The notes: generated by a model not told the origin, from the letters alone. Positions 25,127 to 34,389 are shown, numbered from the stretch's first letter. The stretch is DNA of 64,000 bases from Myxococcota bacterium (GCA_022842935.1 JALHOP010000008.1:248001-312000), one strand, 5' to 3'. Program-made: numbers and translations.

Positions 25127-26572
25127 TTAGCGCTCGTCAGGCTTGCCAACCCGCGTGGTGTCTTCGGGCGACCAGGTGGGATCCACGATCGGACGGTCGG
25201 CCCAGTCGTCGGGTCCTTTCCCACGCGTCTTGCGCTTGCGCTTCGGCAGACGCAGCCCGGTAAGCTTTCCGAGCAGCGGCATTGCCGTGCCGAGGAGCGC
25301 GACGAGCATCCCGCCGGCCGCCGAGGCAACCAGGTCGTCGTGGTCGAGCGCAATGAGGGAGCACCCGACCACGACCGACGCGGAGGCAGCAACGCGCGTC
25401 GGTCCATAAGTATAGAGGACATCGAGCACGACGACGCGACGACGGATGAACCACTCATCGACCGCGATCGCTACGAGTGGAGGCAAACCAAGTGCGAAGA
25501 TCCAGGTCGGAACGCTAGCCATCGCAGCGAGCAACGCGGCGAGGGCTGCTGTGACGTACGCCACGTAGGGATAGCGCCAGCGCGGCACCGCGGAGCAAAG
25601 CGCGAGCGACGCGCTCAACACGCCGAACAAAGGCAGCACCGCGAAACAAAGAGCCAGCGCCACCGTCGCGCCCAGCCAGCCAAAGACCAGACCGAAAGCG
25701 CCTGCGGCATCGCCGATCAACGAGGCATCCGAGTGTCCGCGCGCCGACTGCGACGCTGCCGCGAGTCCGACCACGAGCAAGGGCACCGCGACCGTGGCGG
25801 CGAGCAGCCACGTCCACGGCGGCCGCGTGCTGGTATGGCGCTCGCGATAGCGGACCCATTCCGGCACGGCCCAGACCAGAACCATCGCGTCCAGCAACGC
25901 AAGACCGATTTGATCGACGAGAGCATGCGGTGAAAACGGGCGACTTGCGGCGAGCAGCCAGCTCCCCGAAAGGACGAGCACGCCAAACAAGACGACGAAG
26001 GCGGCGCCTCCCAACGCGATGAGGATCCGCGCCGTCAGGCGGGAGCGCCGCACCCTGCCCCTCGCCACCCACCCCAGTGCGACACCGAGCACACCAAGCA
26101 CGACGAAACCGGTCAGCCGGGGCGTTGCGGTCCACTCGAAACCAAGCTGAGGCGCGCCCCACAGCGCGGTCGCTTGCACCAGGAGCCCAAGCCATTCCGC
26201 GAAGGGCTGCAGGTGCGCCGCCGTCCACGCGAGTCCGACACCCCACCGCAAGATGTGCACGGGTATCGCGGCCCGCGCTCCAAACGCCGCCCGCGACAGC
26301 GGGCCGGACCCGACCCCGAAGCGCGTGGCGCTGCCGGTGAACAACAAGCCTGCCGCAACCGTGACGAGGACCACGGCGAGCGCACGCGACGCAACGCTCC
26401 AGACACTTTCGCCGAGGTAGCGCCCGGTGCTGACGCTCGCAGCTCCCAGAGCAACACCGAGCCAAAGCACCCTCTCGCGCGCGCCGTTGAGGGTACGTTG
26501 CTGCTCGTACGTCGGCGCGATGTCTGACGAGACGAGCCCCGGATCGCCGAAGGCGTCGGTCCCTTTCGTCAA
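25127..26572 (-). CDS. Polytopic membrane protein, NCS1 permease-like
   Basis: 481 residues with about 12 hydrophobic segments. The stretch PLSRAAFGARAAIPVHILRWGVGLAWTAAH resembles the RGA-LP-WFG region of NCS1 (cytosine/purine/allantoin) transporters. The first cytoplasmic segment and the Lys/Arg-rich tail (LPKRKRKTRGKGPDDW) fit an inner-membrane protein. The overall similarity looks weak and substrate residues cannot be assigned. Its start overlaps the stop of the ribbon-helix-helix gene by 4 bp, so the two genes are coupled. Confidence 0.6.
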   Translation of the reverse strand: MTKGTDAFGDPGLVSSDIAPTYEQQRTLNGARERVLWLGVALGAASVSTGRYLGESVWSVASRALAVVLVTVAAGLLFTGSATRFGVGSGPLSRAAFGARAAIPVHILRWGVGLAWTAAHLQPFAEWLGLLVQATALWGAPQLGFEWTATPRLTGFVVLGVLGVALGWVARGRVRRSRLTARILIALGGAAFVVLFGVLVLSGSWLLAASRPFSPHALVDQIGLALLDAMVLVWAVPEWVRYRERHTSTRPPWTWLLAATVAVPLLVVGLAAASQSARGHSDASLIGDAAGAFGLVFGWLGATVALALCFAVLPLFGVLSASLALCSAVPRWRYPYVAYVTAALAALLAAMASVPTWIFALGLPPLVAIAVDEWFIRRRVVVLDVLYTYGPTRVAASASVVVGCSLIALDHDDLVASAAGGMLVALLGTAMPLLGKLTGLRLPKRKRKTRGKGPDDWADRPIVDPTWSPEDTTRVGKPDER

Positions 26573-26898
26573 GGCTCGAGCGCGTCCTTCGGGATCTGCG
26601 CGAGGTCGAGCTGCGCCAAGGCGTAGCGGATGAGCTGGCTCTTGTTCGCCTTGTAGTGCCCGCGGCGCTTGAGCTCGGTCACCATGCGGTCGAGACGCTC
26701 GATGTCTTCGTTGTAGAGCGAAATCGAAACGATCTTGTAGTGCGAGGGCTTGGGCGCCGCCGGGCGCGTGGTCACCGCATGCGGCCGTCGCGGAGCCTGT
26801 CGACTCGGACCATACATGGCATCGACGAGGAGCTCTTCGCCGGCGAGCGGGTTCTCGATGAGGACAGTCGACTCTTGGGCTTTCATGGTCCTACTCAT
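26569..26898 (-). CDS. Ribbon-helix-helix-like DNA-binding protein beside parA
   Basis: About 109 residues. A flexible N-terminal arm precedes a C-terminal RHH-type segment: KIVSISLYNEDIERLDRMVTELKRRGHYKANKSQLIRYALAQL. The strand (VSISLY) and two helices match MetJ/Arc proteins. Start ATG 26898 or ATG 26886; an AGGAG lies directly before the first, which suits the second better. The gene lies 68 bp downstream of the ParA-like gene. RHH proteins serve as centromere-binding partners of ParA in some partition systems, so a ParA/RHH pair is plausible. Confidence 0.7.
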   Translation of the reverse strand: MSRTMKAQESTVLIENPLAGEELLVDAMYGPSRQAPRRPHAVTTRPAAPKPSHYKIVSISLYNEDIERLDRMVTELKRRGHYKANKSQLIRYALAQLDLAQIPKDALEP

Positions 26899-26966
26899 CT
26901 CCTGGGGCGACCTCGGGCCGCCAGTTAGCGAAGTGATACGAGCGACGCGAAGCGGCCGAGCTGCGT

Positions 26967-28109
26967 CTAGGCCGCCTGTTGCGGGTCGCTGTTTTCGGTC
27001 ACGTGCTGATCGATGGTGTGCGCTTCGAGCGCCGCACCCGTGCGCAGCCACTCGACGACGCGTACATAGTCACGCGCGCCATTCGACTCGGGCGCGAGCT
27101 CGAAGATGGTCTTCTTGAGACTAGGCGCCTCTGCCAGCTTGGTGTTCACGCGCACCGGCGGCAAGGTGCGCGGCCCGAATGTCTGCTTCAGGTGACCGTA
27201 CGCACTGACGCTCACCTTGTTGCGCACGTCGAAGAAGGTGGGGAGGACGCCTGCGATGTGCAGGCTACGTCCGGTGTTCTCGCTTACGCGTCGCAGGGTT
27301 CGGAGGAGCTGCTTGACGCCAACGAGCGCGAGATAGTCGCAGCTCACCGGGATGAGCACTTCGCTCGCGTACGTTAGAGCGTTGTGGTTCATCAGGGACA
27401 GCGCCGGTGCGCAATCGAGCACGACGTAGTCGTAGCCCCGCAGCTTGTCCATTGCCATCGTGAGACGCCACATGCGGTGTTGCTCGTCGTCACGCGCGAG
27501 CTCGATGTCGGCAGCGGCGAGCCCCTCGTCGCTGGTGATGACGTCGAGGTTTTCGCGCACCGGCACTGTACAGTGCGACGGGTCGAGGCCACGCAACATC
27601 GGATAGAACACCGAACGTGGCGACGAGATGCCGAGCGACACGCCAACGTTGCCTTGCGAGTCGAGATCAATGAGCAAGGTCCGCTCGCCGACCTGCGCCA
27701 AACCCGCTGCCACGGATACGGCCGTCGTTGTCTTTCCAGTGCCGCCTTTCTGATTGAGGACGGCGATGACACGGGGCGGCTTCTCTGGTGGCTGGTCCGC
27801 TTGGACGGTCGAAGCGGTGACGCACGCCTCGCTGCAGTAGTAGGTGGTCTGTGGCAAGCCCTCGGCATCGACATGGCTTTCGACTTGCCAGGCGTGCGTC
27901 GGGTTAAAGTTACTATTGCAGACACTGCAAGCATGACTCTGTGTGAGCGTATGCATGCGGCAACGCTGCGTGCAGTAGTAGTTCACGTCGCTGCCGCGCT
28001 GCTCGACCTGCATCTTGAGGCGCGGAACGAACTGCGTACCGCAGGCGGTACAGAGGACGGCCTGAGTGGTATCCACGAACCCTCCGAAGCTCTTGAGTAG
28101 GCACACCAA
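26967..28109 (-). CDS. ParA family ATPase with two N-terminal zinc-finger-like repeats
   Basis: 380 residues. Residues 20-50 and 61-96 are two copies of a CxxC-x(22-27)-CxxxC module (Cys 20/23/46/50 and 61/64/92/96). The copies share F-x-P, QVE and YYC features, like small zinc ribbons. The ParA domain follows with deviant Walker A KGGTGKTT (121-128), LIDLDSQGN, and VVLDCAPALS. ParA proteins form dynamic ATP-dependent DNA-bound patterns for positioning cargo. The metal-binding head is unusual and may dock cargo or DNA. An RHH protein follows. An AT-armed palindrome (28199-28225) lies upstream. Confidence 0.85.
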   Translation of the reverse strand: MVCLLKSFGGFVDTTQAVLCTACGTQFVPRLKMQVEQRGSDVNYYCTQRCRMHTLTQSHACSVCNSNFNPTHAWQVESHVDAEGLPQTTYYCSEACVTASTVQADQPPEKPPRVIAVLNQKGGTGKTTTAVSVAAGLAQVGERTLLIDLDSQGNVGVSLGISSPRSVFYPMLRGLDPSHCTVPVRENLDVITSDEGLAAADIELARDDEQHRMWRLTMAMDKLRGYDYVVLDCAPALSLMNHNALTYASEVLIPVSCDYLALVGVKQLLRTLRRVSENTGRSLHIAGVLPTFFDVRNKVSVSAYGHLKQTFGPRTLPPVRVNTKLAEAPSLKKTIFELAPESNGARDYVRVVEWLRTGAALEAHTIDQHVTENSDPQQAA

Positions 28110-28198
28110 GCTCGCGGACGCCGCACGGCCCGACGCGCATCGGGCTCGTGAAGCACTTCCATAAGCTTGCCTCTCACCTTACGGACGGCCGATCGCGT

Positions 28199-28225
28199 GT
28201 CAATTTTTCCGCGCGAAAAATCGAC
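28199..28225. promoter_or_regulatory. Palindrome upstream of the parA-like gene
   Basis: Arms GTCAATTTTT and AAAAATCGAC (9 of 10 paired) flank a CCGCGCG centre. It lies about 90 bp before the parA-like start and 20 bp after the S9 peptidase stop. It could be an operator or partition site; an A/T-armed stem with a GC loop is not a typical intrinsic terminator. Confidence 0.35.
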
Positions 28226-28244
28226 GTCGCGCGTACGCGGTGAC

Positions 28245-30422
28245 TCAGCCGCGAAGCTGGGGGCGAAGCACGATCTCTGAGCCAAACTGTCCGCGAAACC
28301 AGTGCGGCAAGAGCGGCCGATGCGCCCGTGCGCCGTGGCCGCCGTCCACCGAGACCATCGCAAACTTGCGGTTACGCTGCCCGAAACGCCGCTCGAGGAT
28401 GTTCATCGAGAGCTGGGGCGAGCCCGGCTCCGCGCGGTCATCCTGGTTCTGAACGCAAAACAGCATGGTGGGGAGCTTCGGGGCCTCGGCCAACCGCTGC
28501 GGCGAGCTCAGGCGGCGTGCCTGTTCGAACGCAACGTCCTGATCGTCCCACTGACCATTCGGGTCCATGCCAGCGCCGAAGTCACCCGCCGACCATATTT
28601 CGGGGTTCTGAACCACGAGGCGTTGTGAGTTGCCTGCGGAGACCACCGAGATGCGGTGGGTAAAGGCCTCCGGGTCACGTGCCGCGCCGTTCTCCTCTTT
28701 CCATCCCCCCCAGCTGCGACCGTACCCGACGCGCACGTCGAACCCACGGTCGCGTAAGAAGTACCCCGCGTCGCTCTGGTCGTCGATGGTCAGCGTCCGG
28801 TCACGCGCGCCTAGGTTGCGCCACTTGGCCCCATGCTCGCCGCCACCGCGAGCGCCGACCTCCATGACAGAAAATCCGAGCGCGAGGTGCAGGTGGTGCG
28901 TCAAATCCCAACCGCGATTCAAGACGATGCCGATCGAGCCGTAGCTCTCGGCGACGACGCGCTTCTGCTGGCCGGCCGGCACATCGAGCGGCGTCCACAG
29001 GTGGTAAGGGATCTTGGTGCCGTCGCGTGCCGTGAAGAAGCCGTGCTCTTCCTTGAATTTCTTGGGGTCGAGGTCGACCTCTTTGCCGCTGAAGCGACCC
29101 TCCACCGCGAGCGTCTCGAGGTTCAGGCGGTACGTGCGTCGGGACTTGAGCTTCGAGCTCACCGTGAAGTCCGTGAAGCGCTCGGAGCTCGCATCACCGG
29201 TGAACTTGAGGCTCGGTTCGCACCAATCGGGCATGCCGAGCTCGCGCATCGACACCGTTTTGAGCTCGCGCCCCTCGAGGTCGAAGATGCGCAGCGACCA
29301 ACGCTGATCGGTGCTCAGATACCAGGTGCAGAGCTTGTCGCCGACACGTTGAGCGACGTGAAGAGTCGCATCGGGCAGCGAGGGCACGATCTCCGTCGGC
29401 TGGCCCGTCTTCGGATCGACCTTCGTCAACGCGTAGGTATCGTGGACACCGGGCGTTTGGTAGATGACGGCATCCGCTTCGGCAGACACGATACGCCCGA
29501 TGTCGCCGGAAGGTAACAGCGTGCCGGCGTCGTCACTGAAGACACCCTCGGCGGAGCGCGACAGCAAGGTGTTGAACAACGGAAAGCCAGGCGTTTGGTC
29601 AATCGTGAGGTTGGCGGCCACGAGGACATCGTCGGCCGTGAGCGGATAGATGAAATGGGGCAACGACGATGCGCCCTTGAAGACCATCACGGGCTTTGCT
29701 TGCGGCGCGCCTGTGCCCACGTGGTCGAGCGACTGAAACATCACCTCGGGGCGGACCTTGAAGCCGGCTGGCTTGCTGTTCGGATAGTAGACGCCGCGCG
29801 AATCGGCGGCGAAGCGCAAACCGTTGCCGAATGAGTTGAAGACAATCTGCGGTAGAACCAGCTCATGGCTCTTACGATCGATGACGCTCCAAACGCGGTC
29901 GTCACCGGTGCCAGCGGTGCTAAAGGCCACGAAACGACCATCCGCGCTCAGGTCGAGCTCGGCCACACTCCGACCCGCCGGAACGAGACGCGCGGGCACC
30001 AGGATCTCGACCGCACCCGCCTCGTCGGTCAGGGTGACATCGGGGCCCATGGCGAGGCGTTTGCCCCGGTAGTCGGTCTCGGGCGGGAGGTTTGCCGGCC
30101 GTAGCCGCGCCAGATAGTCCTCGACCTGTGCGCGTAGCTCGGGCTCGGGTGTCACGTAGGTCGCGACGAAGTCGGCATGGCGCTCGAGGCGCCAAGCAAG
30201 CGCCTTCTCACCGCGACCGTCCCCGATCTCGATGTCGCGGATGGTCGACATGAGGGGCGGTTCTGTCGCCGCGAGCCGCGCGCGCGTGGGTGCAGCGTTG
30301 ACGAGCTGGTCGATGGGCTTGCAACGCTCAAAACGAGCCGCCCCGCTCGACGCTTCCTGGGATCCTGACGCTTCCGCCGGGCCCGTGGTCCCCGACTTCG
30401 CCGTGCTCCGCTCGATCTTCAT
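28245..30422 (-). CDS. Prolyl oligopeptidase family (S9) serine peptidase
   Basis: About 725 residues. An N-terminal low-complexity extension precedes a seven-bladed propeller region and a C-terminal alpha/beta-hydrolase. The C-terminal domain begins around EHGFFTARDGTKIPYHLWTP. The nucleophile is likely the Ser of GYGRSWGGW, with Asp in NQDDRAEPGS and His in DGGHGARA. The nucleophile elbow is GRSWGG instead of the common GGSNGG, so specificity may be altered. No signal peptide is visible from ATG 30422, which I prefer to the longer frame starting at 30506. Confidence 0.75.
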   Translation of the reverse strand: MKIERSTAKSGTTGPAEASGSQEASSGAARFERCKPIDQLVNAAPTRARLAATEPPLMSTIRDIEIGDGRGEKALAWRLERHADFVATYVTPEPELRAQVEDYLARLRPANLPPETDYRGKRLAMGPDVTLTDEAGAVEILVPARLVPAGRSVAELDLSADGRFVAFSTAGTGDDRVWSVIDRKSHELVLPQIVFNSFGNGLRFAADSRGVYYPNSKPAGFKVRPEVMFQSLDHVGTGAPQAKPVMVFKGASSLPHFIYPLTADDVLVAANLTIDQTPGFPLFNTLLSRSAEGVFSDDAGTLLPSGDIGRIVSAEADAVIYQTPGVHDTYALTKVDPKTGQPTEIVPSLPDATLHVAQRVGDKLCTWYLSTDQRWSLRIFDLEGRELKTVSMRELGMPDWCEPSLKFTGDASSERFTDFTVSSKLKSRRTYRLNLETLAVEGRFSGKEVDLDPKKFKEEHGFFTARDGTKIPYHLWTPLDVPAGQQKRVVAESYGSIGIVLNRGWDLTHHLHLALGFSVMEVGARGGGEHGAKWRNLGARDRTLTIDDQSDAGYFLRDRGFDVRVGYGRSWGGWKEENGAARDPEAFTHRISVVSAGNSQRLVVQNPEIWSAGDFGAGMDPNGQWDDQDVAFEQARRLSSPQRLAEAPKLPTMLFCVQNQDDRAEPGSPQLSMNILERRFGQRNRKFAMVSVDGGHGARAHRPLLPHWFRGQFGSEIVLRPQLRG

Positions 30423-30561
30423 GGCAGCCCCTGCTGACGATGCTCTCGACCGCTTATCGGTCGAGAGCGATAGGGGGATGCCCCCGAGGCGGTGTTGCTT
30501 CGTCACCCCAGGAGATCACCGACCGTCAGAAGGCGGCAGCCAATCGCTCGCCAGTGACACG

Positions 30562-30903
30562 TCAGATGTGAACGATAGAGACCTCATACCGCGTGAGGTC
30601 ACCCTTGCCGGTGACGTAGGCCTGCGTCGCGCCGTCGAGCGCTGCCTGCAGCTCTTGCCCGACGAGCAGCGCCGACTTGGCGCCGGAGAGCCTGCGTCCC
30701 GCGATGGTGATCTCGGCGCCATCGTAGGTGAGGCGCAACGCGTCGCCAAAGCCACGCGCCTCACCGGAGACGGTGATGGTCGCCGAGAAGAACGAGGTGG
30801 CAACCTTGATGTCGAGGCCCCGGGCCACATGCGCGATACGCACGTCGGGGACGTCGGTCGATGTGGGGGTGCGGACGGCTGGCGTGGAACCAACGCGGGT
30901 CAT
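30562..30903 (-). CDS. Hypothetical small protein
   Basis: 113 residues from ATG 30903, which has GGAG six bases upstream. It has a disordered, Pro/Thr-rich start and a strand-rich body (LDIKVATSFFSATITVSGEARGFGDALRLTYDGAEITIAGRRLSG). No family recognised, no signal or membrane segment. It is in the same orientation as the S9 peptidase gene, about 140 bp upstream of it. Confidence 0.5.
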   Translation of the reverse strand: MTRVGSTPAVRTPTSTDVPDVRIAHVARGLDIKVATSFFSATITVSGEARGFGDALRLTYDGAEITIAGRRLSGAKSALLVGQELQAALDGATQAYVTGKGDLTRYEVSIVHI

Positions 30904-31298
30904 GATGCGCTCCATTTGTGGATGGGAAGCCACGTTTATCGTTCGACAGCGCGCGCAGGTGCGTTGATATGGCGCCCAGCGTGAGGGGGCGTACGATCAA
31001 CTTAGGGCGCTGACACGAGCTCGCGCGAGCGCGCTTGCTTCATAGTGCTCGATTGGCGCGCACGTTGGTGACCGCGCGTCTTTCGCTCCGGGCACGCCGC
31101 AGCCCGCTCCGGGGCACTTCGGTCGCTAGACGGCGCGGTAAAAGCGCGTCGGTCCGGCGTAGCCGGCGCGCAAGCGCTTCGATCACACGCAACATCGTCT
31201 GTCGATCCTCACAACGCATCAAAACCGCCGAAAGCTACGCCGAATCCCAACTTGAACGCGCGCCCAGCGTGAGGCAGCGGCGCAACTTCGTCGAAACC
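30904..31298. other. Spacer with a 15-bp direct repeat
   Basis: No convincing gene. Frames across it are Arg/Ser-rich shadows. GCGCCCAGCGTGAGG occurs at 30972-30986 and again at 31260-31274. It presumably contains the promoters of the two divergent flanking genes. Confidence 0.4.
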
Positions 31299-32150
31299 AT
31301 GCCCGATAACGTCGCGGCGCAACTCGGGAGAGATTGGGTGAGTGCTAGCATCGAACCATCACGTTTCCTCGTTGCGACAACCCACGTCGTTCCCCCGCTC
31401 GACACGGTGGCAGCGGTACCAGGACGCGCGCACGTCACGACGAACGCCGTGGTCCCCGCCTCGGCAGCGGCCCTCCCAGCCCTCCGATCGGTTCAACCTC
31501 TCACCGCCGCGAGCTACATTCTGCCGGGCGCTGCCTGCTCCGGTTGGCTCGTCAGCGTGGGCTTGGCGTGGTCACAGGGTGCCTCGCTTCCGTTGATCGC
31601 CGCGGTCACTGCCGCTGGCGTGGCCTCTGTCGCTGTCATGGGCAGAGAGCTCGCCGCGCGCTGGGTCTCGGGACCACGCCCCCCCGCACCGCCGAGCGAT
31701 CCAACCGAGCTCATCACCCACTTCAACTACGCCACAGACACCGCCGCGGACGCGAATCTGCGGGTGGACCACGCGGCCAAGTACGCAAACCTGGCGGTAA
31801 CCGTGCCAGGTGCCGACGCCGAACGTCTCTTCGGGGACTTGCCCAGGGGCTCCGATTGGGGAGTTCGTAACGGCCAGCCCAAGATGTACGGCGTGCTCAA
31901 GACGATCGGTCTCACCCAGTGGTCGAGCCAAGGCTGGTCGCCGTTCGACCTCGAAGCGGTGATCGTCGGCTTGTCGAAACTGGGGCCCGTCACCGAGTCC
32001 CAGCGGGCGAATATCGAAAAGAGCGCCATGGAGATTGTCAAGAGATCCCAAGGTCGCGACAACAAGCGCGATGCGTACCTCGCCGAGCTTGACGCTGCGG
32101 TGCGCGAGCTCGTCCGCCGGGCACCTAAGGCGACAGCTGCAGCCGACTGA
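31299..32150 (+). CDS. Hypothetical membrane protein
   Basis: 283 residues from ATG 31299; the Arg-rich frame upstream looks non-coding. An N-terminal region of about 80 residues precedes two hydrophobic helices (SYILPGAACSGWLVSVGLAW and LPLIAAVTAAGVASVAVMG). A soluble C-terminal domain with Trp-rich patches (SDWGVRNGQPKMYGV, TQWSSQGWSPFDLEAVIVG) follows. I do not recognise the family. No ribosome-binding site decides the start. Confidence 0.5.
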   Translation: MPDNVAAQLGRDWVSASIEPSRFLVATTHVVPPLDTVAAVPGRAHVTTNAVVPASAAALPALRSVQPLTAASYILPGAACSGWLVSVGLAWSQGASLPLIAAVTAAGVASVAVMGRELAARWVSGPRPPAPPSDPTELITHFNYATDTAADANLRVDHAAKYANLAVTVPGADAERLFGDLPRGSDWGVRNGQPKMYGVLKTIGLTQWSSQGWSPFDLEAVIVGLSKLGPVTESQRANIEKSAMEIVKRSQGRDNKRDAYLAELDAAVRELVRRAPKATAAAD

Positions 32151-32222
32151 CGCGTCCCGCCCTTTCGCGCCAGCTCGCTCTGCGGGGGTTGCGATAGACT
32201 CCTTGTCGTCATCAAGCGACAG

Positions 32223-33560
32223 TCAATAGCGCGCCGACGTCCTGTCTATGCGACCGCGATAGTAGACAGCGTCGATCCGACGCGTGTCCTCGATTTGCAC
32301 GAGCGGATTCGCACGCAACACGATGAAGCTCGCCTGTTTGCCGACCTCGAGCGTCCCAGTATCGTTGTCGATGCCGAGCAACTTGGCGCCGTTTCGTGTC
32401 GCGACCGTGATGGCCTCGAGGGGCGAAAGTCCGGCGGCGACCATGTTGACGAGCTCGTGGTGCTCGCTAAAGCCCTGCACGCGAATTGCGTTCGCGCCTG
32501 CATCGGTGCCCATGGCAACGGTCACACCGCCATCGTAGAGCGCCTTCAGGTTGTGGAGCGCCGTGCTGTACGCATCGCGTTCCGTGGCAGTCACCGGATT
32601 GTTGCGCACCCTCTCGAGGTATTCGGGGCTCTTCACCATCTCGAGCACGCCGGGCTCACACGCGTTGGTGAAGAAGAGCTCGTTCAGCCACGCGGGCGAG
32701 CTTGTGTACGCGAAAGCAAACTCGTCGATGGACAGCGTCGGAACATACACGACCCCGCGTGCAGCCATCGCGGCGACGAGCTCCGCATCGACCTTCGCGT
32801 CACGGATGCTGTGCGCGAATATGTCGATACCGGCCGCGACGAGGGCCCGGGCATCATCGAGGTGGTAGACGTGAGCGGCCACGCGCACGTGGTGCCGATG
32901 CGCTTCGTCGATGATGGCGGTGAAGACCTCGGGCCTCATCTTGGCGTATTTGCCCCAGAAGTCGTCGACCCAGATCTTCAGCACGTCCGGCCGGTACCCA
33001 ACGAGCTTGCGGACGTCCGCGCGTGCCTCGTCTGGCGTGGATGGCCGCAAGACCTGGTCGAAGCCCATCTCGATCGGCGGCATCCCGCCGGGGACCCCAA
33101 AGCCTAGCCCCGCGCTGTAAAATCGGGCACCCGCGAGCGAGCCTTCGCGCGAGGCATCGCGCCACGCAAAACCTTCGACGCGGTCGCTGCCGAGCGCGAG
33201 TACGGCCTGCACACCATAATCGCGAAAGCGGACGAGTTGTCGTTCCACGTTGTCGCGCGTGTAGTGAGCCGCCGCCGTCGTCGTGCCTGCGAGCAGGCCG
33301 AGATGCGTGTGAACGTCGACCATCATCGGCATCATGAACTTGCCGCTCACATCGACGATGGTGGCACCGTCGAGCATCGCCTTGTCGACCTCGCCGCGCC
33401 CGACGATGCGATCACCACGAATGACGAGGTCATCGACGACCGCATCCGCCCCCGTGCCGTCGATGATCACGGCGCCGCGAAAGATGGTGACGGGGGTGTT
33501 CGTCTTGTGGTTGTGCGCGCAAGCGGAGAGGACGATCAAACCAAGCAGAGCCGATCGCAT
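32223..33560 (-). CDS. Amidohydrolase family lipoprotein
   Basis: 445 residues with a lipoprotein signal (LIVLSAC). The metal-dependent amidohydrolase barrel shows MVDVHTHLGL, a Lys-containing DVLKIWVDD strand, VAAHVYHLDDARALVAAG and MGTDAGANA, followed by the terminal GKQASFIVLRANPL typical of imidazolonepropionase/prolidase-like members. It probably hydrolyses an amide or cyclic amide in the periplasm. The substrate is not deducible. Confidence 0.85.
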   Translation of the reverse strand: MRSALLGLIVLSACAHNHKTNTPVTIFRGAVIIDGTGADAVVDDLVIRGDRIVGRGEVDKAMLDGATIVDVSGKFMMPMMVDVHTHLGLLAGTTTAAAHYTRDNVERQLVRFRDYGVQAVLALGSDRVEGFAWRDASREGSLAGARFYSAGLGFGVPGGMPPIEMGFDQVLRPSTPDEARADVRKLVGYRPDVLKIWVDDFWGKYAKMRPEVFTAIIDEAHRHHVRVAAHVYHLDDARALVAAGIDIFAHSIRDAKVDAELVAAMAARGVVYVPTLSIDEFAFAYTSSPAWLNELFFTNACEPGVLEMVKSPEYLERVRNNPVTATERDAYSTALHNLKALYDGGVTVAMGTDAGANAIRVQGFSEHHELVNMVAAGLSPLEAITVATRNGAKLLGIDNDTGTLEVGKQASFIVLRANPLVQIEDTRRIDAVYYRGRIDRTSARY

Positions 33561-33580
33561 GGACCCGGCGGAAAAAGTGC

Positions 33581-34213
33581 TCAGGAGGTCAGCCAGGAGA
33601 GATCGCCCGAGCCCTTGCGCAGCACCTTGGGTTCGCTGCCAGTCAGGTCGATGACGCTCGATGGCTCTCCGTAGAGCATACCGACGTCGAGGAACACGTC
33701 GACCGTCCGCCCGAACAGACGCATGATGTCGTCAGGATTGTTCGTGTAGGCCGGTGCGCCGTCGTCGGCCGTGCGCCCCACGGTCGTGCTCACGATGGGA
33801 TGTCCGAGCTCGTCGATGAGCGCCTTGCACACCGCGCTTTTCGGAATGCGGATGCCGACGCTACGCGCGTTCGACTGCATGAGCTTGGGTACCTCACGCG
33901 TCGCCGGCAGGATGAACGTGTATTCGCCGGGCACGTGATGGCGGAGGATGCGGTAGTTCTTGTTCTCGACAGACGCGTATTGAGCGACTTGCGACAGGTC
34001 GCTGCAGATGAACGACAGCGGGTGCTTTTGGTCGAGACCCTTGAGCTGGTAGATGCGGTCAATCGAGCGCTTGTTGTTGATGTCGCAGCCCAAGCCGTAC
34101 GTTGTGTCGGTCGGATAGATGATGGTCGAGCCCTGACGCAGCAGCTCGACGGCGCGGCTGATGTGACGCGGCTGCGGGTGCTCGAGGTTCGTCTGCAGGC
34201 GAAGGATGCTCAC
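33581..34213 (-). CDS. Sua5/YciO/YrdC family protein (YciO-like)
   Basis: 210 residues, single YrdC-like domain: STIIYPTDTTYGLGCDINNKRSIDRIYQLKG, HPLSFICSDLSQVAQYA, PGEYTFILPATREVP and SVGIRIPKSAVCKALIDELGHPIVSTT. The family makes threonylcarbamoyl-AMP for tRNA t6A, although the YciO branch differs from TsaC/Sua5 in activity. The start is GTG 34213 in a GTGA overlap with a small upstream ORF, so translation is coupled. Confidence 0.82.
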   Translation of the reverse strand: MSILRLQTNLEHPQPRHISRAVELLRQGSTIIYPTDTTYGLGCDINNKRSIDRIYQLKGLDQKHPLSFICSDLSQVAQYASVENKNYRILRHHVPGEYTFILPATREVPKLMQSNARSVGIRIPKSAVCKALIDELGHPIVSTTVGRTADDGAPAYTNNPDDIMRLFGRTVDVFLDVGMLYGEPSSVIDLTGSEPKVLRKGSGDLSWLTS

Positions 34214-34389
34214 GACTCGCTCTGCCCCCCGGTGAGCAGCGGCGCGATGGCCGTCGCCTGGGCTGGGACCGCTCCCGCGCGCTCTGGCCAGGCGTAGTCA
34301 CGCTCGACCTCGGCGACATCACCCCCCCGAGCCCGCACGAGTCGGAGCAACAGCGCCCTGTAAGCCTCGAATTCGCGACGCTTGTCCAT
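34210..34389 (-). CDS. Small 59-residue protein coupled to the YciO-like gene
   Basis: A short ORF whose TGA stop overlaps the GTG start of the YciO-like gene. The protein begins MDKRREFEAYRALLLRLVRARGG and ends in an Ala/Gln/Gly-rich tail, without Cys or membrane segments. The overlap and the natural-looking helical N terminus support it. A longer frame through the TPR gene antisense is a shadow. No family recognised. Confidence 0.45.
   Translation of the reverse strand: MDKRREFEAYRALLLRLVRARGGDVAEVERDYAWPERAGAVPAQATAIAPLLTGGQSES

Noticed and set aside
26569-28109. Integrated plasmid indicated by ParA/RHH
   Set aside because: No replication protein, integrase, att repeats or compositional change is visible around the pair.
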